From contig NBIV01000462.1 in assembly GCA_003194525.1 (NCBI GenBank), positions 1 through 26,959 of the forward strand: 26,959 nt of DNA. Direction: 5' to 3'. A program made the position numbers and the translations under genes. The notes beneath the pieces were generated by a model. That model did no database searches. It worked only from the letters and a program-made list of their open reading frames with translations, and was not told where the DNA came from. Of this stretch, positions 8,502 through 18,368 are shown in pieces (positions within the stretch are counted from its first letter, which is position 1; each line of letters starts with the position of its first letter). The DNA comes from Gracilariopsis chorda. Taxonomy: Eukaryota; Rhodophyta; Florideophyceae; Gracilariales; Gracilariaceae.

Positions 8502-9635
8502 AAGTTGTTACACTAACTTGCCCAGGGTACAACGGTAACGGGTTATCCCTATAACTCTTTCCGCTCTCTTTCTGTCCTCACGTAAATCAAAAACAAAGCA
8601 GAACCGTGCTTGATCGCCCATCACAACTGATTCCCAACTTGACTTTAATCACCACACGTTCCTGCTTCACTCACTCGAGATCTACTGTCAGGCGTGCTTA
8701 GGGAATCATCATCGTTGCCTGTTGCCATACCAGACCCGGTTATGTGGCTCGAAGGTGCGAGGGTTGACTAAAAGAATGTTGTGTCGCACGGTGGTTAAGG
8801 GATATATTGCATACTGGGTGTCATACAACACGGCGCACAAATTCAATGTCTTATTTTGTTGCAGAAAAACTATTGATTATACTCTGTAGGTTCACGAGCA
8901 CTGCCTAATCGTGAAATGAAATGAGCACAAACCCTACCAACATGTTATCGCCCGGCCTGGGAGCAGATTTGAGCACTCCGCGATGATGATTACCCTTGCC
9001 TTCGCTTCCGGATAATAGCAATCTCTCGCATTTCCCTTCGCTACGTGTCGCAGTTTTGTAGGTCGATGATCAACCACACGTTCGTGAGCTGGTTAATGTG
9101 TGTTTCAAACTGATAAGATGCTTTGGGTGGCAATGCGGAGGTGCTCATCTCATTCGCAAGTACATTGATTCTCAATGCAAACGTGCACCTGTGCCCTTCA
9201 AACCGAGAGGTGCGTAGCCTATGTGCAAGGAAAGGTATGGCGTAGAAATTCTCAGCTGAATTGAGATGCCATGACCCAGAGCTCGATAGGTCAGTGTATG
9301 AAAGAACTTGAACAGTCTCCACAGAATTTGACTAGTCTTCAGTGTTTAGACCCTAAGCGCATGGTTGCCATGAACGTGTGGTAAAGCTTGTTAGTTGGAA
9401 CCTTTAGCCTTGGGTACCGCTGGTACCGGGCTGGCCACACGCAACATGCATTTGTCGAAATGCGAGAGAACTGCAGATCCTCCGCATATAAGAACGCCTA
9501 GCCGGTGCCCCGTCTCCATCTCGGCAGCTTTCGGAACAAGTTTTAACAAAACACGGAAGCCTACCAGACACTCACTAATTTTCCGAGCCCGGTGGTTACT
9601 CTTTCCAGTCAGACATCGCCTAGCTCTCTTCAAAC
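8502..9635. other. Intergenic DNA; candidate TATA upstream of the cysteine-rich gene
   Basis: No open frame here has a recognisable motif; a 93-codon minus-strand frame at 9041-9322 looks accidental. The one likely signal is TATAAG at 9487-9492 (plus strand), about 150 bp before the ATG of the downstream gene. It could be that gene's core promoter with a leader of about 120 nt. Confidence 0.4.
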
Positions 9636-10292
9636 ATGGCTCAGACTTTCAACGCCGTTCTCACTGTCGCCGTGATGGCAGTAGTACTTGTCGCCTTACT
9701 TGGCACAGTCGAGGGCCGGTTGTGCTACAAACCCCAGGCACGTCCTCAAAGCAACTGCTGCAGTCAATGCAGCAATTATGGTTGCTTGGTAAACGGCGGC
9801 ACGCTTACCGAGCACACCCCGTGCAATCCGACGGATCCCAACAATCCCACATGGATGTTTTGTGATAAGACCGGCTGTGATGGATCGTGCGGCTCATGCT
9901 CTTGTCAGGGGATGGGTTATTTCCAGAAGAAGGCCGTGCAGTATGATCTGAGTCATGGCGCTTTATTCTACGCATTCCGGAAGGGTGAGAATACGGCTTT
10001 GATGATTACATGCTCGCAATGCGGAAACGGAGATAAGTCAAACATTGACCCGAACACGATTCCCTTAGAAACTTGTCCTGTTAACGCAAACCCGCTGTGT
10101 CGTGGCGACGGATCCAGGTGCAGTGAAGACTATGAGTGCTGTGGATCCGACATTTGCAAGGGCACGGAATTCTTTGGACAGGGTACATGTGAACCGTGCT
10201 ACCAAAGCGGGACTAGATGCAGTTCCAGCAGTGATTGTTGCGGAAACCTGCGTTGCCGCTCCAAAAGACTCGGACCGAAGAGGTGCAGGTAA
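9636..10292 (+). CDS. Secreted cysteine-rich protein with two tandem knottin-like modules
   Basis: 218 residues. A hydrophobic signal peptide covers residues 1 to about 27 (cleavage likely after VEG). The mature protein is very rich in cysteine: an N-terminal region (C30-C90) with CC, CxxC and CSC patterns, then a less cysteine-rich stretch, then two modules of the same spacing. Module 1 uses C155, C162, C168, C169, C174 and C185; module 2 uses C188, C195, C201, C202, C207 and C217. Spacing is C-x6-C-x5-CC-x4-C-x10-C and C-x6-C-x5-CC-x4-C-x9-C, the inhibitor cystine knot pattern. Such folds serve as secreted inhibitors, antimicrobial peptides, toxins or wall-associated domains; which applies here cannot be told. 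Start: first ATG of the frame, with the signal peptide directly after. No introns are needed. The gene stands alone, with TATAAG about 150 bp upstream. Confidence 0.88.
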   Translation: MAQTFNAVLTVAVMAVVLVALLGTVEGRLCYKPQARPQSNCCSQCSNYGCLVNGGTLTEHTPCNPTDPNNPTWMFCDKTGCDGSCGSCSCQGMGYFQKKAVQYDLSHGALFYAFRKGENTALMITCSQCGNGDKSNIDPNTIPLETCPVNANPLCRGDGSRCSEDYECCGSDICKGTEFFGQGTCEPCYQSGTRCSSSSDCCGNLRCRSKRLGPKRCR

Positions 10293-11837
10293 CTGGTTGA
10301 ACCAAGCAGGATGGTGGTTTATTGGTATCTAGTTTTGATACTGACGTCACCGCATTTGCTGATGTTTACCAGCGGTGTGGGTATGAAACAGTGAGCTACA
10401 GTTCACCTCGGTGTATGGTCAAATGGGTGGAGTCAAAATGCTGAAGTGTCGCATCAACTGGTTTGCCAAACGCCCTGAAATGTAGAATATGATCCTTTTT
10501 CAATGTTTTGTTGCCTGTATCTCCGTGTTGGAAGCTGTTAGAAACAGAACTTGAGCTAAGAGGTGTTCCAATCGTCGAACATGTCCATCACCATATTATC
10601 ATTTTATCTATCATGTAAACGTTTGTTTGTTCGTCAAGTGCTGAATTTCGAACGGTACACCGCACAGCGTAGGTCCTGCAACTGTTTAGCGGTATTCTAA
10701 AGAGCCACGCAACGCCGAAATATGTGTGTATACCACTGTTTGCTGCTAACAGAATCGGGACGTCTGAATACGAGAGAGATCCGAATTTTGTGAGTACGCG
10801 ATGAGAGCGAACCGGTTCTATCCGAATTTTGTGACTACGTGCTGAGAGCGAACCGGTTCTATCAGATGAGCTTGTTTGCTTCGAAAATTTACTGGAATAG
10901 ATTGTGGCGTGGAACTTTCATCGACCACGTGGCCTTCATCTTTGGTACAGGAATGTAGTGTCAGCGAGCTGCAGATCGAAGACACTATCAGTTTTTCAAC
11001 ACTTGCAGGCATGTGCTCTGGGCAAGCACATAAGCGGCCACAGCTCAGCTGGTATCCACCGTGAGTACTTTTTGCAGAAGACCATGAAGCCGGGATCGAG
11101 TCCTACCACAGCCACTCTTACCACTTCACGACAAGGAGACCTCGACAAAAGTCGATGAAAGCTTGGTTATCTGTGTAATACAGCCATGCGACAACGTGCG
11201 ACTGGAGATAATCACAGTGTGGTGATAAGCAATGGTTTCCCAGTTGCCCTTTCTTTCCTCATTCTCCTTCATGCGGGGCAAATGCCTCCTCGCAACGAAA
11301 AAAGCGTTCAGCCACGAGGCAAAACGTCCGAGAACGTCGTCCCAAAACTATACTGAATCTTGATTTCATAAAAGCTTCATGACTATTTCTTTTACTGGAG
11401 AGACCGGCATTACCCTTCGCTACCCACCTGGAACGCTGCGAGAGTCTTGAATCAAGATACAATGTGACTAGCTATTGCCCGTACCCCTCGAAACTTGTTC
11501 ATTGCTGTCTGTGATCATCATGATAAGCCGATGGACGACGACGAGATCTGGTTCTCGAGGTGAATTACTGTACCCTTGGTACAGTGCACAACAGCAGAAA
11601 GCGGAAGAGTTTCTGGACTGTATGGTGATAGTGTAAGGCATCTCATTGCAGTGACACGTAAATTTGGTGTCCGGACGTGGTCGACAGTTGATCCAGATCT
11701 CCTTGCACGATTGCCCACGCTTCGTCCTTTCGTTCGTTCTTCTTCGCACCAAAGGTTCCCAAACGAACTCCCGCTTTCAGTTCACATCTTTTGAGAATCG
11801 TTTCACGTTTTGCCAACGCTCTACTTTTTCCGATCAC
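10293..11837. other. Intergenic DNA between cysteine-rich gene and first ankyrin gene
   Basis: Many short open frames occur on both strands but none has a motif. A frame open from 11664 runs into the ankyrin gene, but its first 58 codons show no ankyrin character, so I start that gene at 11838. The only clear structure is the 41-bp tandem duplication at 10779-10860. Confidence 0.5.
10779..10860. repeat. Tandem duplication, period 41 bp
   Basis: Two adjacent 41-bp units share atccgaattttgtga, tacg and gagagcgaaccggttct, with a few differences in the middle. Each unit contains the palindrome AACCGGTT. No gene overlaps it. Confidence 0.85.
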
Positions 11838-12742
11838 ATGAAGCGCAGTAGAAGTGACGCAGCTCATGTTGTGAGCTCATCCGAGACAGCCCGGCCTATA
11901 TCTAACGCTGCGAATACCGATCACACACTATCCGGCGGAGATACAGCGTTGATTTTCGCGGCAAGAAACGGACATACGGCAGTGGTAAAACTTTTGCTGA
12001 ATGCGCTTGCATCGGCTGATCAGCCAAACAACAGCGGAGGCACCCCGTTGATTGCCGTGGCATGGGGGGGGGGGGGACAATCTAAGATAGTCCAAATGCT
12101 GCTAGAACAGCTTGTCAAAGTGGATCATGTGAATTACAACGGAAGCACTGCGTTGACTTGTGCGGCAGAAGGAGGATACTCTGAGATTGTTCAAAAGCTG
12201 CTGCAGTCGTTTACAAGAGTTGACTACACATGCATGAAAGGGTGCACCGCGTTGATTTTGCGGCAATGAGAGGACACGCTGCAGTCGTCAAACAGCTGCT
12301 CCTGGCGGGCGCAGATTTCAATGCTGTTAACTACTTCGGATATACTGCATTGCTTTTCGCAGCGAAGAACGGACACTCTATGGTGGTCAATCACCTGCTG
12401 AGGGTGGGCGCAAATGTCAATCATGAAAACGGAAACGAGGAAACAGCGTTGCTACTAGCAGCATGGAACAGACATAGTGAAGCGGTGCAACGGCTGCTAC
12501 AGGCGCACGCACGGGTTGATCATGCGGACAAACACGCAAACACCGCGTTGATTTGGGCTGCACAGAATGGACACTCAGCAGTGGTTGTAGACCTGTTGAA
12601 GTATTTCGAAAGTGTCAATATAAGCACCAAGACGCCCCCCACAGGCCCAGAAAGTGCCGTGCAAAAAGGAAGCGAAGGGCTTGCGCAGAAAATCTCCATT
12701 GCAGGCCGCGCTCCACAGAAAAGGAATAACGCAGATGGGTAA
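11838..12742 (+). pseudogene. Ankyrin-repeat gene interrupted by one frameshift
   Basis: Starts at ATG 11838 (MKRSRSD) and encodes about seven 33-residue ankyrin repeats, recognised by TAL-x-x-AA-x-x-GH-x-x-VV-x-x-LL and followed by a V(D/N)H-type turn. The frame used from 11838 stops just after TALI at 12269, while the next repeat (FAAMRGHAAVVKQLL) begins in a different frame and runs to 12742. One missing base in TTTT at 12256-12259 explains it. The second repeat carries a run of 13 G that adds two residues to the loop relative to the other repeats. The C-terminal 40 residues are not ankyrin. Ankyrin stacks bind other proteins; no partner is evident. It is a close paralogue of the gene at 13996. 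It may be an intact gene if the missing T is a sequencing error. Confidence 0.85.
12064..12076 (+). repeat. Homopolymer G13 inside ankyrin coding sequence
   Basis: Thirteen consecutive G encode the WGGGGQ loop of the second ankyrin repeat, where sister repeats have four residues between the AA and the (S/T)xVV positions and this one has six. The extra six bases keep the frame. Tracts of this length slip easily in replication and in sequencing. Confidence 0.9.
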
Positions 12743-13995
12743 AATCATGAGCTTTCCCGACATTCGGATCACAGTCGAGTCGGCACCAAGCGTCGCCTCA
12801 CGGAGCCTAGCCCCCTCGAAGATAGTAGTGCGGTTTGACTGACACCAAGACACAAAAAAGAGCTTCCCACGGCGCCCAGAGATTGTATCCATGTGCAGCA
12901 CCGGATGATGAGGAAAAGGACTTTCGTCAAAGTTTCGACAACCTGGGGGATACAACGAATTTGGACACTGTGAATGCACAGGAGGCACTCGGAGAGCTAC
13001 GGAATACTACACAGAGACGCTTGGATTAAGTGGAGCTGGTAAGGAGACAAAGCCTGTCACACAACACACATGGACAAGGAACGAGCCGCATGAGCTTAGA
13101 CGCATTCTATTTGTCATTTTCCTTGATTATGGAGACATATGCAACACAACGGACGCTGAAGACTCTCCCAGAGCTTCCTGAGCGCTTCCGATTGTCACAT
13201 CGGGCATGCCGTGAAATCTATCGCAACGTCGATTGAGCCACAAGCTTTTCCAAGAATCGGGTGTAGAGGGCAATTCGAATGGGAATCGTGTATCTTTCAA
13301 GCGAAAGAGGCAGAAACGGGACGATCCGAAGGTTGATAGGCGACTAACGGAGGATACCGTGAAAGTCGGAAATTTCCATTGTGCTGACCCCTCTGTGCTC
13401 TTGCCCGCGTCGAGTTTTCAATCTGCAGGTGCTCTCCGATCACCAGCGATCGAGCGGTGAATAACTGAAACTGCCACACCTAGCTTACTCGCATCTTGTT
13501 ATCCTCGTCGCTAACCATCACCGTGCGAGCGAGGCAGTCGCTGTTTCACCATGAGACAGAGATGGCTTCCTGACTCTGGACTTCTGAGAGAGAAATCACA
13601 GTGGAACGCACTTCAGAGCTACCAATTGCAACACGGCAACGAACATGAGTGAGATCAAACATTCCCCCTCATACATATTATGGCTTTGTAATGCCATGTT
13701 TTGAAACCCACGAGGTGGATCGGTGATCTCGTGCTGACTATTGTTGTCGTTTGCTTATGGGCTCACGCTACTTATTGCTGATTGTGCACGAATTGTTGTC
13801 CAGTTGGATTCGAAACAGGGGCGCGCAGTGATAAGCTGGAGCGTCTCACGGGCACTTAGCGCTGTCTGGCATTCTTATGTGTTTTGTAGGATGGTTCACA
13901 TTGCTCCACCGCAACTCACGCACCCCTCATAAAACGCTTGACATAACCCTATAGGCATCTACAACGTCGCGTTGTGCAGTTGAGCTGAAGAGCAC
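12743..13995. other. Intergenic DNA between the two ankyrin genes
   Basis: Three short plus-strand frames follow each other (12835-13029, 13030-13236, 13233-13460), but none has a recognisable motif and there is no sign that they form one broken gene. No ankyrin remnant, RNA gene or repeat was seen. Confidence 0.45.
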
Positions 13996-15168
13996 ATGAG
14001 ACGCAGTTTACGTGACGCTTCTGGTGATGGAGACTCATCCGAAGTTTACAGTCTTATAATGCGCGGCGCGAACGTGAACGAGACAGATGCTGAGGGAGAG
14101 ACAGCTCTGACTTTGGCTGTAAGAAACGGACATTCCGCAGTGGTCCAACTGCTTCTGCAGGTGCACGCAGAGGTCAATCATGTCACCAGACAAGGCAGCA
14201 CCGCGTTGACTCTAGCAGCAGACTATGGGCACGCTGCAGTGGTTCAAGAGCTGCTGCGGGCGCATGCTGAGGTCGATCATGTGAACAAACACGGCGTCAC
14301 GGCGTTGCTTTCCGCGGCATACATAGGACACTCTGAGCTAGTCCAGGAGCTACTGCAGGCGCACGCGCAGGTCGATCGTGCCAACAAACACGGAATAACC
14401 GCTTTGATGTGGGCAGCACATAACGGACACTCTGCGGTGGTGCAGCAGTTGCTGCAGGCGCACGCACAGGTCGACCACGCAAACGAAAACAGAGAAACCG
14501 CATTAATGTGGGCAGCACGAAAAGGGCACTCCACGGTGGTGGAATATCTGTTGCGGGCGCACGCATATGTCGATCATGCGAACAATGACGAAGTCACGGC
14601 TTTGATTACCGCGGCACTTGACGGGCACTCTACGGTGGTGCGCCAGCTGCTGCAGGCACACGCGCAGGTAGATCGTGCAAACAACCAAGGTATTACGGCT
14701 TTGATGTGGGCAGCATACAAGGGACACACTACGGTGGTTCAGGAGCTGCTGCGAGCACAAGCGCAGGTTGATCGTGCGAACAATCAGGGAAACACCGCGT
14801 TGACGTGGGCGGCGTGGAAGGGACACTCTGAAGTGGTTCATCAGCTGCTGAAGGCTGGCGCGGAGGCCGATCTTGTGACCAGAAAAGGGCCCGCGGCCTT
14901 GATTCTGGCTGCACAAGGTGGGCACTCTGCAGTGGTAAACGACCTCTTGGAATACGGCGCTAGTGTCGATCTAAGGAACAGAGAGGGCTCCACAGCCCTC
15001 GTGATTGCTGCTAAAGAAGGACACAAAGACGTTGCAAGGATGCTCATCAATGCCGGCGCTGATCCGCGACTGAAGAACAACGCAGGTGAGTGCGCGCTTT
15101 CCCTGGTTCCGGGTGACAGCCAGCTCGCCACCGAGCTCCGCCTCGTAGAGCAAAAAGCTCGTCCATAG
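13996..15168 (+). CDS. Ankyrin-repeat protein, intact
   Basis: 390 residues in one uninterrupted frame. After about 30 residues resembling a degenerate capping repeat (SEVYSLIMRGANVNETD), ten regular 33-residue ankyrin repeats run to about residue 361, each with TAL-x-x-AA-x-x-GH-x-x-VV-x-x-LL. The C-terminus carries a partial capping repeat (CALSLVPGD). Neighbouring repeats are very similar (TALMWAA and LLQAHAQVDHAN recur), so the array grew by recent 99-bp unit duplications. There is no signal peptide or membrane segment, so it is probably an intracellular scaffold or adaptor; its partner is unknown. Start: first ATG, from which repeat phase is kept throughout. It lies 1.25 kb downstream of the broken paralogue and converges with the membrane-protein gene, 244 bp between their stops. 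Confidence 0.93.
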   Translation: MRRSLRDASGDGDSSEVYSLIMRGANVNETDAEGETALTLAVRNGHSAVVQLLLQVHAEVNHVTRQGSTALTLAADYGHAAVVQELLRAHAEVDHVNKHGVTALLSAAYIGHSELVQELLQAHAQVDRANKHGITALMWAAHNGHSAVVQQLLQAHAQVDHANENRETALMWAARKGHSTVVEYLLRAHAYVDHANNDEVTALITAALDGHSTVVRQLLQAHAQVDRANNQGITALMWAAYKGHTTVVQELLRAQAQVDRANNQGNTALTWAAWKGHSEVVHQLLKAGAEADLVTRKGPAALILAAQGGHSAVVNDLLEYGASVDLRNREGSTALVIAAKEGHKDVARMLINAGADPRLKNNAGECALSLVPGDSQLATELRLVEQKARP

Positions 15169-15412
15169 AATGGGTTGAAGCAGTCCTGGCTGCAGTCCGC
15201 AACATCAGTACGCACTGAGAATGAGTTTCTCGCCACGCTCAAACCTGTGAACATGGATTTCTTTGTTCTTGAGCTTCGTTCGCCCTTCTATGCTCCTGCC
15301 CGTTTCGCGTTTGTAGCGTGCAGCTGCTTCCGACCACCACCGTTCAAGCACTGAGTACCTGAAGCTATTACAGCTAGCTTCCTTGCTCCGTTCTAGCTCC
15401 GCCGCTGGCTTA

Positions 15413-17452
15413 TCACCGCGCCAGCAAAGCAGTTACTGTTTCACCGAGTCCAACATATGTCCATAGAGCCATTTGAGCAATCATCAGCTTGTACGCGACG
15501 TTCTGCGATTTCAGTCTACCGTTTAACTCACCTCCACAAACATCAATACCCGCACTCTCGAACCCAACTCCCCCGTTATCAAAGTGCACACTCCCCGAAA
15601 TGTTCCTCATCGCTAACGACAGCATCATATATGTAAATGCTTCTTCTGCTTGAACTTTCTGAGCAGCCAACTCACTTACGAGTAACGTCTCCTCCACGTT
15701 CTCCCCCACGGCACACCTCACGCCTTCTTCATTTCTGTTTCTCAACGCTTCACCTTCAAATGTTTCCCTCAGTTCTTGCTTGAGCTCGACCATATTTGCC
15801 GCCCCCATCCAATCAGCAAAGCGGGCTTCCATATGAGCAGACTGATTTTCACTCACCACATTACCACCGTCCCGTGATACGCGTATTGCAGCTGCATACA
15901 ACTTACTTAAGCACTGGACAATCCAATCAGCCCACTCGCTTGCATGTGGCGATGTTGGGGGCCTTTCACTGAGGTCCAAAGCTTGATACATAAGTACTGA
16001 ATAGTGCGTATGTGCATGATCTAGGTCTGTACCAACACCGCTCTGCTCCTCTCCAGATTGCGACTCTCTGCTCCATTCTGCTTCGCGCTTGGAAGCCGGT
16101 TGCAAGCCTTGCGTCTCTCGAGGTTCACTTTGTGGTCCAGATTCGGTATCATTCACGTGCATTTGCACGTTATCAAGCTCCTCATCAGGTCCTTTTTCTA
16201 AATCTACGCTTCCTTGAACTTCTTCCCTCTTCGAACTATGTTTGTTCTCCAGGGAACGTTCCAGTTGTACGACGGCTGCGTCGTCAAGCACAAGTTCCGC
16301 ACCTCGTCGTCGGCCTGCAAATACGGACCACATATCGTTAAGAATAAGCCTTAGACGGGCTAGAGCCGGAACGCGCTGATAATTTGACGCATAGGTATAG
16401 TCAGCAGCAATATCATTGAGACGGATTCGGAAAATGGACAGAAGGAGCCAAACGTCTGCGCCTAGACGCGCATTGGTGTTCAGTGCTTCCCGTAGCATGG
16501 ATACAATGAGAATGAAGCAACTAGCTGCAGCTTCATCAAGAAGACGCCCTTCTTTCATTCGTCCCCCTCTGCCCCCGGCAATGATGTGCACCCAAACGCC
16601 GTTGACGTAATCGTAGAACTGGGGCATGGATGCAAGCACTCCACGTGCTATGATTGATTGCGCAAGAGAACGATCTGAACGCGTTGGGGTTTCACCGAAA
16701 AGCCCACCTCTCATCCTAAGTGTATCCACGGAAGGTGTTTCCATAGCGTCCACCTCTACTCCCACGCTTCCGTCGCTTTCTTCAACCCGTCCGATCACAA
16801 ATCGCCATGAAGGCATTCGTGTTGGGCATGGAAGTAGTCTTCCCCATTGCCATTTGACACCAACACCGTCCCAAGCAAAATACTGAAGGGGATCAGAACG
16901 TGCAAGCACAGCAATCAAGAAAGCGAATGCTAATGCGAGTACGTCCCAAGACTTGGATACAACCATACCCCACGCACAAAGGGCAACGCATATAATGCCA
17001 GGAACTGCAAGGAGGGCGTTGGTTGGTGACTGCAGAAACCAATCCAAGATCTTCGTTCGCGTTGGACTGGTCTCGTAGTGGGTCAGCTCATCTGGCCTCC
17101 TCGCAAGGAAAACGAAAGGCGCCAACACGCCAAGGATGGGAAGAATACCCCCTAACGCACGAGCATCTTCAGGAAACAAACGACGGGACCCTGCTATGGA
17201 TGCACCGACAACGGCCGCGAATACTAGCACAAGCAACTGAATGCGTGCGAGCAGAAGCCCTCGGACCTGGCTTAAGGATACGCGACGCCATGATCGAAGC
17301 ACTGCCTGCGAAAGAACCACAGAGGCGCCAGCAGCACCGATGACAAACGCGACTCCAGCGCTGATTTGAACTTGTTCCGTGAAAACGGGATCATCTGCAG
17401 TGCCCGCAGGTCGGCTTTCCATGCTAACCAATGTCCAATAGGTCCCTGACAA
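15413..17452 (-). CDS. Multipass membrane protein of unknown family
   Basis: 679 residues. The N-terminal third holds about five hydrophobic helices at roughly residues 28-50, 66-88, 99-117, 147-165 and 169-185, with Arg-rich loops between the first three. The rest is soluble: a folded-looking region (about 190-400, with a second run of moderately hydrophobic helices near 315-335), an acidic Glu/Ser/Gln-rich linker (about 405-480), and a helical C-terminal domain (about 490-679). I recognise no transporter, channel or enzyme signature. The start may be Met1 (17452) or Met11 (17422); either leaves all membrane helices intact. Its upstream region holds a cluster of perfect palindromes and then the gypsy LTR, about 470 bp away. 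The frame is long and clean, so it is very likely a real gene. Confidence 0.85.
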   Translation of the reverse strand: MSGTYWTLVSMESRPAGTADDPVFTEQVQISAGVAFVIGAAGASVVLSQAVLRSWRRVSLSQVRGLLLARIQLLVLVFAAVVGASIAGSRRLFPEDARALGGILPILGVLAPFVFLARRPDELTHYETSPTRTKILDWFLQSPTNALLAVPGIICVALCAWGMVVSKSWDVLALAFAFLIAVLARSDPLQYFAWDGVGVKWQWGRLLPCPTRMPSWRFVIGRVEESDGSVGVEVDAMETPSVDTLRMRGGLFGETPTRSDRSLAQSIIARGVLASMPQFYDYVNGVWVHIIAGGRGGRMKEGRLLDEAAASCFILIVSMLREALNTNARLGADVWLLLSIFRIRLNDIAADYTYASNYQRVPALARLRLILNDMWSVFAGRRRGAELVLDDAAVVQLERSLENKHSSKREEVQGSVDLEKGPDEELDNVQMHVNDTESGPQSEPRETQGLQPASKREAEWSRESQSGEEQSGVGTDLDHAHTHYSVLMYQALDLSERPPTSPHASEWADWIVQCLSKLYAAAIRVSRDGGNVVSENQSAHMEARFADWMGAANMVELKQELRETFEGEALRNRNEEGVRCAVGENVEETLLVSELAAQKVQAEEAFTYMMLSLAMRNISGSVHFDNGGVGFESAGIDVCGGELNGRLKSQNVAYKLMIAQMALWTYVGLGETVTALLAR

Positions 17453-17667
17453 TCAAAGCCTCGTCCGCAGAAAAAGCACATAGCGCTTACTGGAACGTGG
17501 AACGTTTGGGCTTGTTCTTGGGAATCGTATCTGTACCTTCTTACCTTCTAACCTTTTTCATGTTTAGTTCTTGCGCGACCTTGCGCGGTTTCTGAAATTG
17601 GCAACAGCATCTCTAATGTTCCTCTATTTCAATTTTTTGAGACAAAATTCAGGACTGGCAAAAATCC

Positions 17668-17747
17668 GTCTCAAAACCGCTTTTCTGGCGCGCTATCATC
17701 ATAGCGCGGACGTAAGAAGTGTCTCAATCCGAACCCAGTTTTGAGAC
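17668..17747. repeat. Nested inverted repeats around CGCGCTAT palindrome
   Basis: The outer arms GTCTCAAAAC / GTTTTGAGAC are 10 bp and perfect. The inner arms CGCGCTAT / ATAGCGCG are 8 bp and perfect around the loop CATC. Further GAGACA / TGTCTC copies lie at about 17637 and 17720. The shape fits a small palindromic element or a protein-binding cluster. Confidence 0.8.
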
Positions 17748-17829
17748 ACTTTTAGCGCCGGCGCTCCTTGAAATCTGAGCAGGTTTATAGAAAACGTACA
17801 TCATCTTCGGCCAATCACCGTAGACTGTC

Positions 17830-17870
17830 TATGTCTTGGGCCAAAACCGCAGGTTTTGGCCCAAGACATA
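17830..17870. repeat. Perfect hairpin, 19-bp arms, 3-nt loop
   Basis: The left arm tatgtcttgggccaaaacc (17830-17848) and its exact reverse complement (17852-17870) flank the loop gca. Either strand would fold into a near-blunt hairpin. It could be a cruciform-prone palindrome, a remnant of an inverted transposon end, or a small-RNA hairpin; no gene covers it. Confidence 0.92.
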
Positions 17871-18157
17871 CACCTCTCGCTTTGCCCAGAAATCGCCGGT
17901 TCCCGCGCATTTTTCTAACTGTGGGCACCATCACGAGACGGTGACGCAGGGGGCCAAAACGTTGTAATAATAAAAGCCAAAAGGGTGCTCTTCGTAGCTA
18001 AAAGCCCCAAAACAAGTTGAAAACAGTGCGATCAAAAGAACTAAACCCACTCGATGAAATAAAACAACACTAAGGAGAGCAAGAGGCTCAATCCCCAAAT
18101 AAAACTTCTTAACTTCTTTGTTGAAACGGCGCGCAACCCAAGAATTATGTCAAGGAT

Positions 18158-18368
18158 CACTAAGGGTCAGACCCTCGGCTTCCGGTCAGACACTCCGGAT
18201 GTGAAGTGGATTCTGCAGCCTACCTACCTCTGCACTAACCAGAAGCAGGCGCATACAATCCTTACAGGGCTTCCCGAGGAGAGCTACTAACAGCGGTATA
18301 TGCTTTCACTCTATACCCAAGCTGGCCCTTTGCAGGAAAGGCTGCACGGCACGTCGCCTGCGGATAGC
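18158..18368 (-). other. Module shared with copia leader (gypsy LTR copy, left)
   Basis: The counterpart of copia 7662-7866, in the R/U5 part of the LTR downstream of its TATA box, so it is transcribed as leader RNA. It keeps hairpins AGGGT-CAG-ACCCT (18163-18175) and CCGG...CCGG (18182-18198), AATCCTTAC, TACTAAC (18285-18291) and TTGCAG ending at 18335, at nearly the same spacing as in copia. An identical copy is in the central LTR at 23836-24046. Confidence 0.65.

Larger units (their letters stand above)
17453..17919. other. Upstream region of membrane-protein gene, rich in palindromes
   Basis: No gene is seen. The stretch holds GTCTCAAAAC (17668-17677) and its inverted copy (17738-17747) around CGCGCTAT-CATC-ATAGCGCG (17689-17708), then the palindrome AGCGCCGGCGCT (17754-17765), then a 19-bp-stem hairpin (17830-17870). 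It ends with CTAAC, the five bases next to the gypsy LTR, half of a target duplication whose partner lies outside the window. Confidence 0.7.

Noticed and set aside
12835..13460. Three consecutive short plus-strand frames that could be one broken gene
   Set aside because: No motif, inconsistent frames and no shared composition; one lacks an ATG start. Not enough to call a gene.
14503..14925. Long minus-strand open frames opposite the ankyrin repeats (also 14277-14566)
   Set aside because: Shadows caused by the 99-bp repeat periodicity and codon bias of the real gene.
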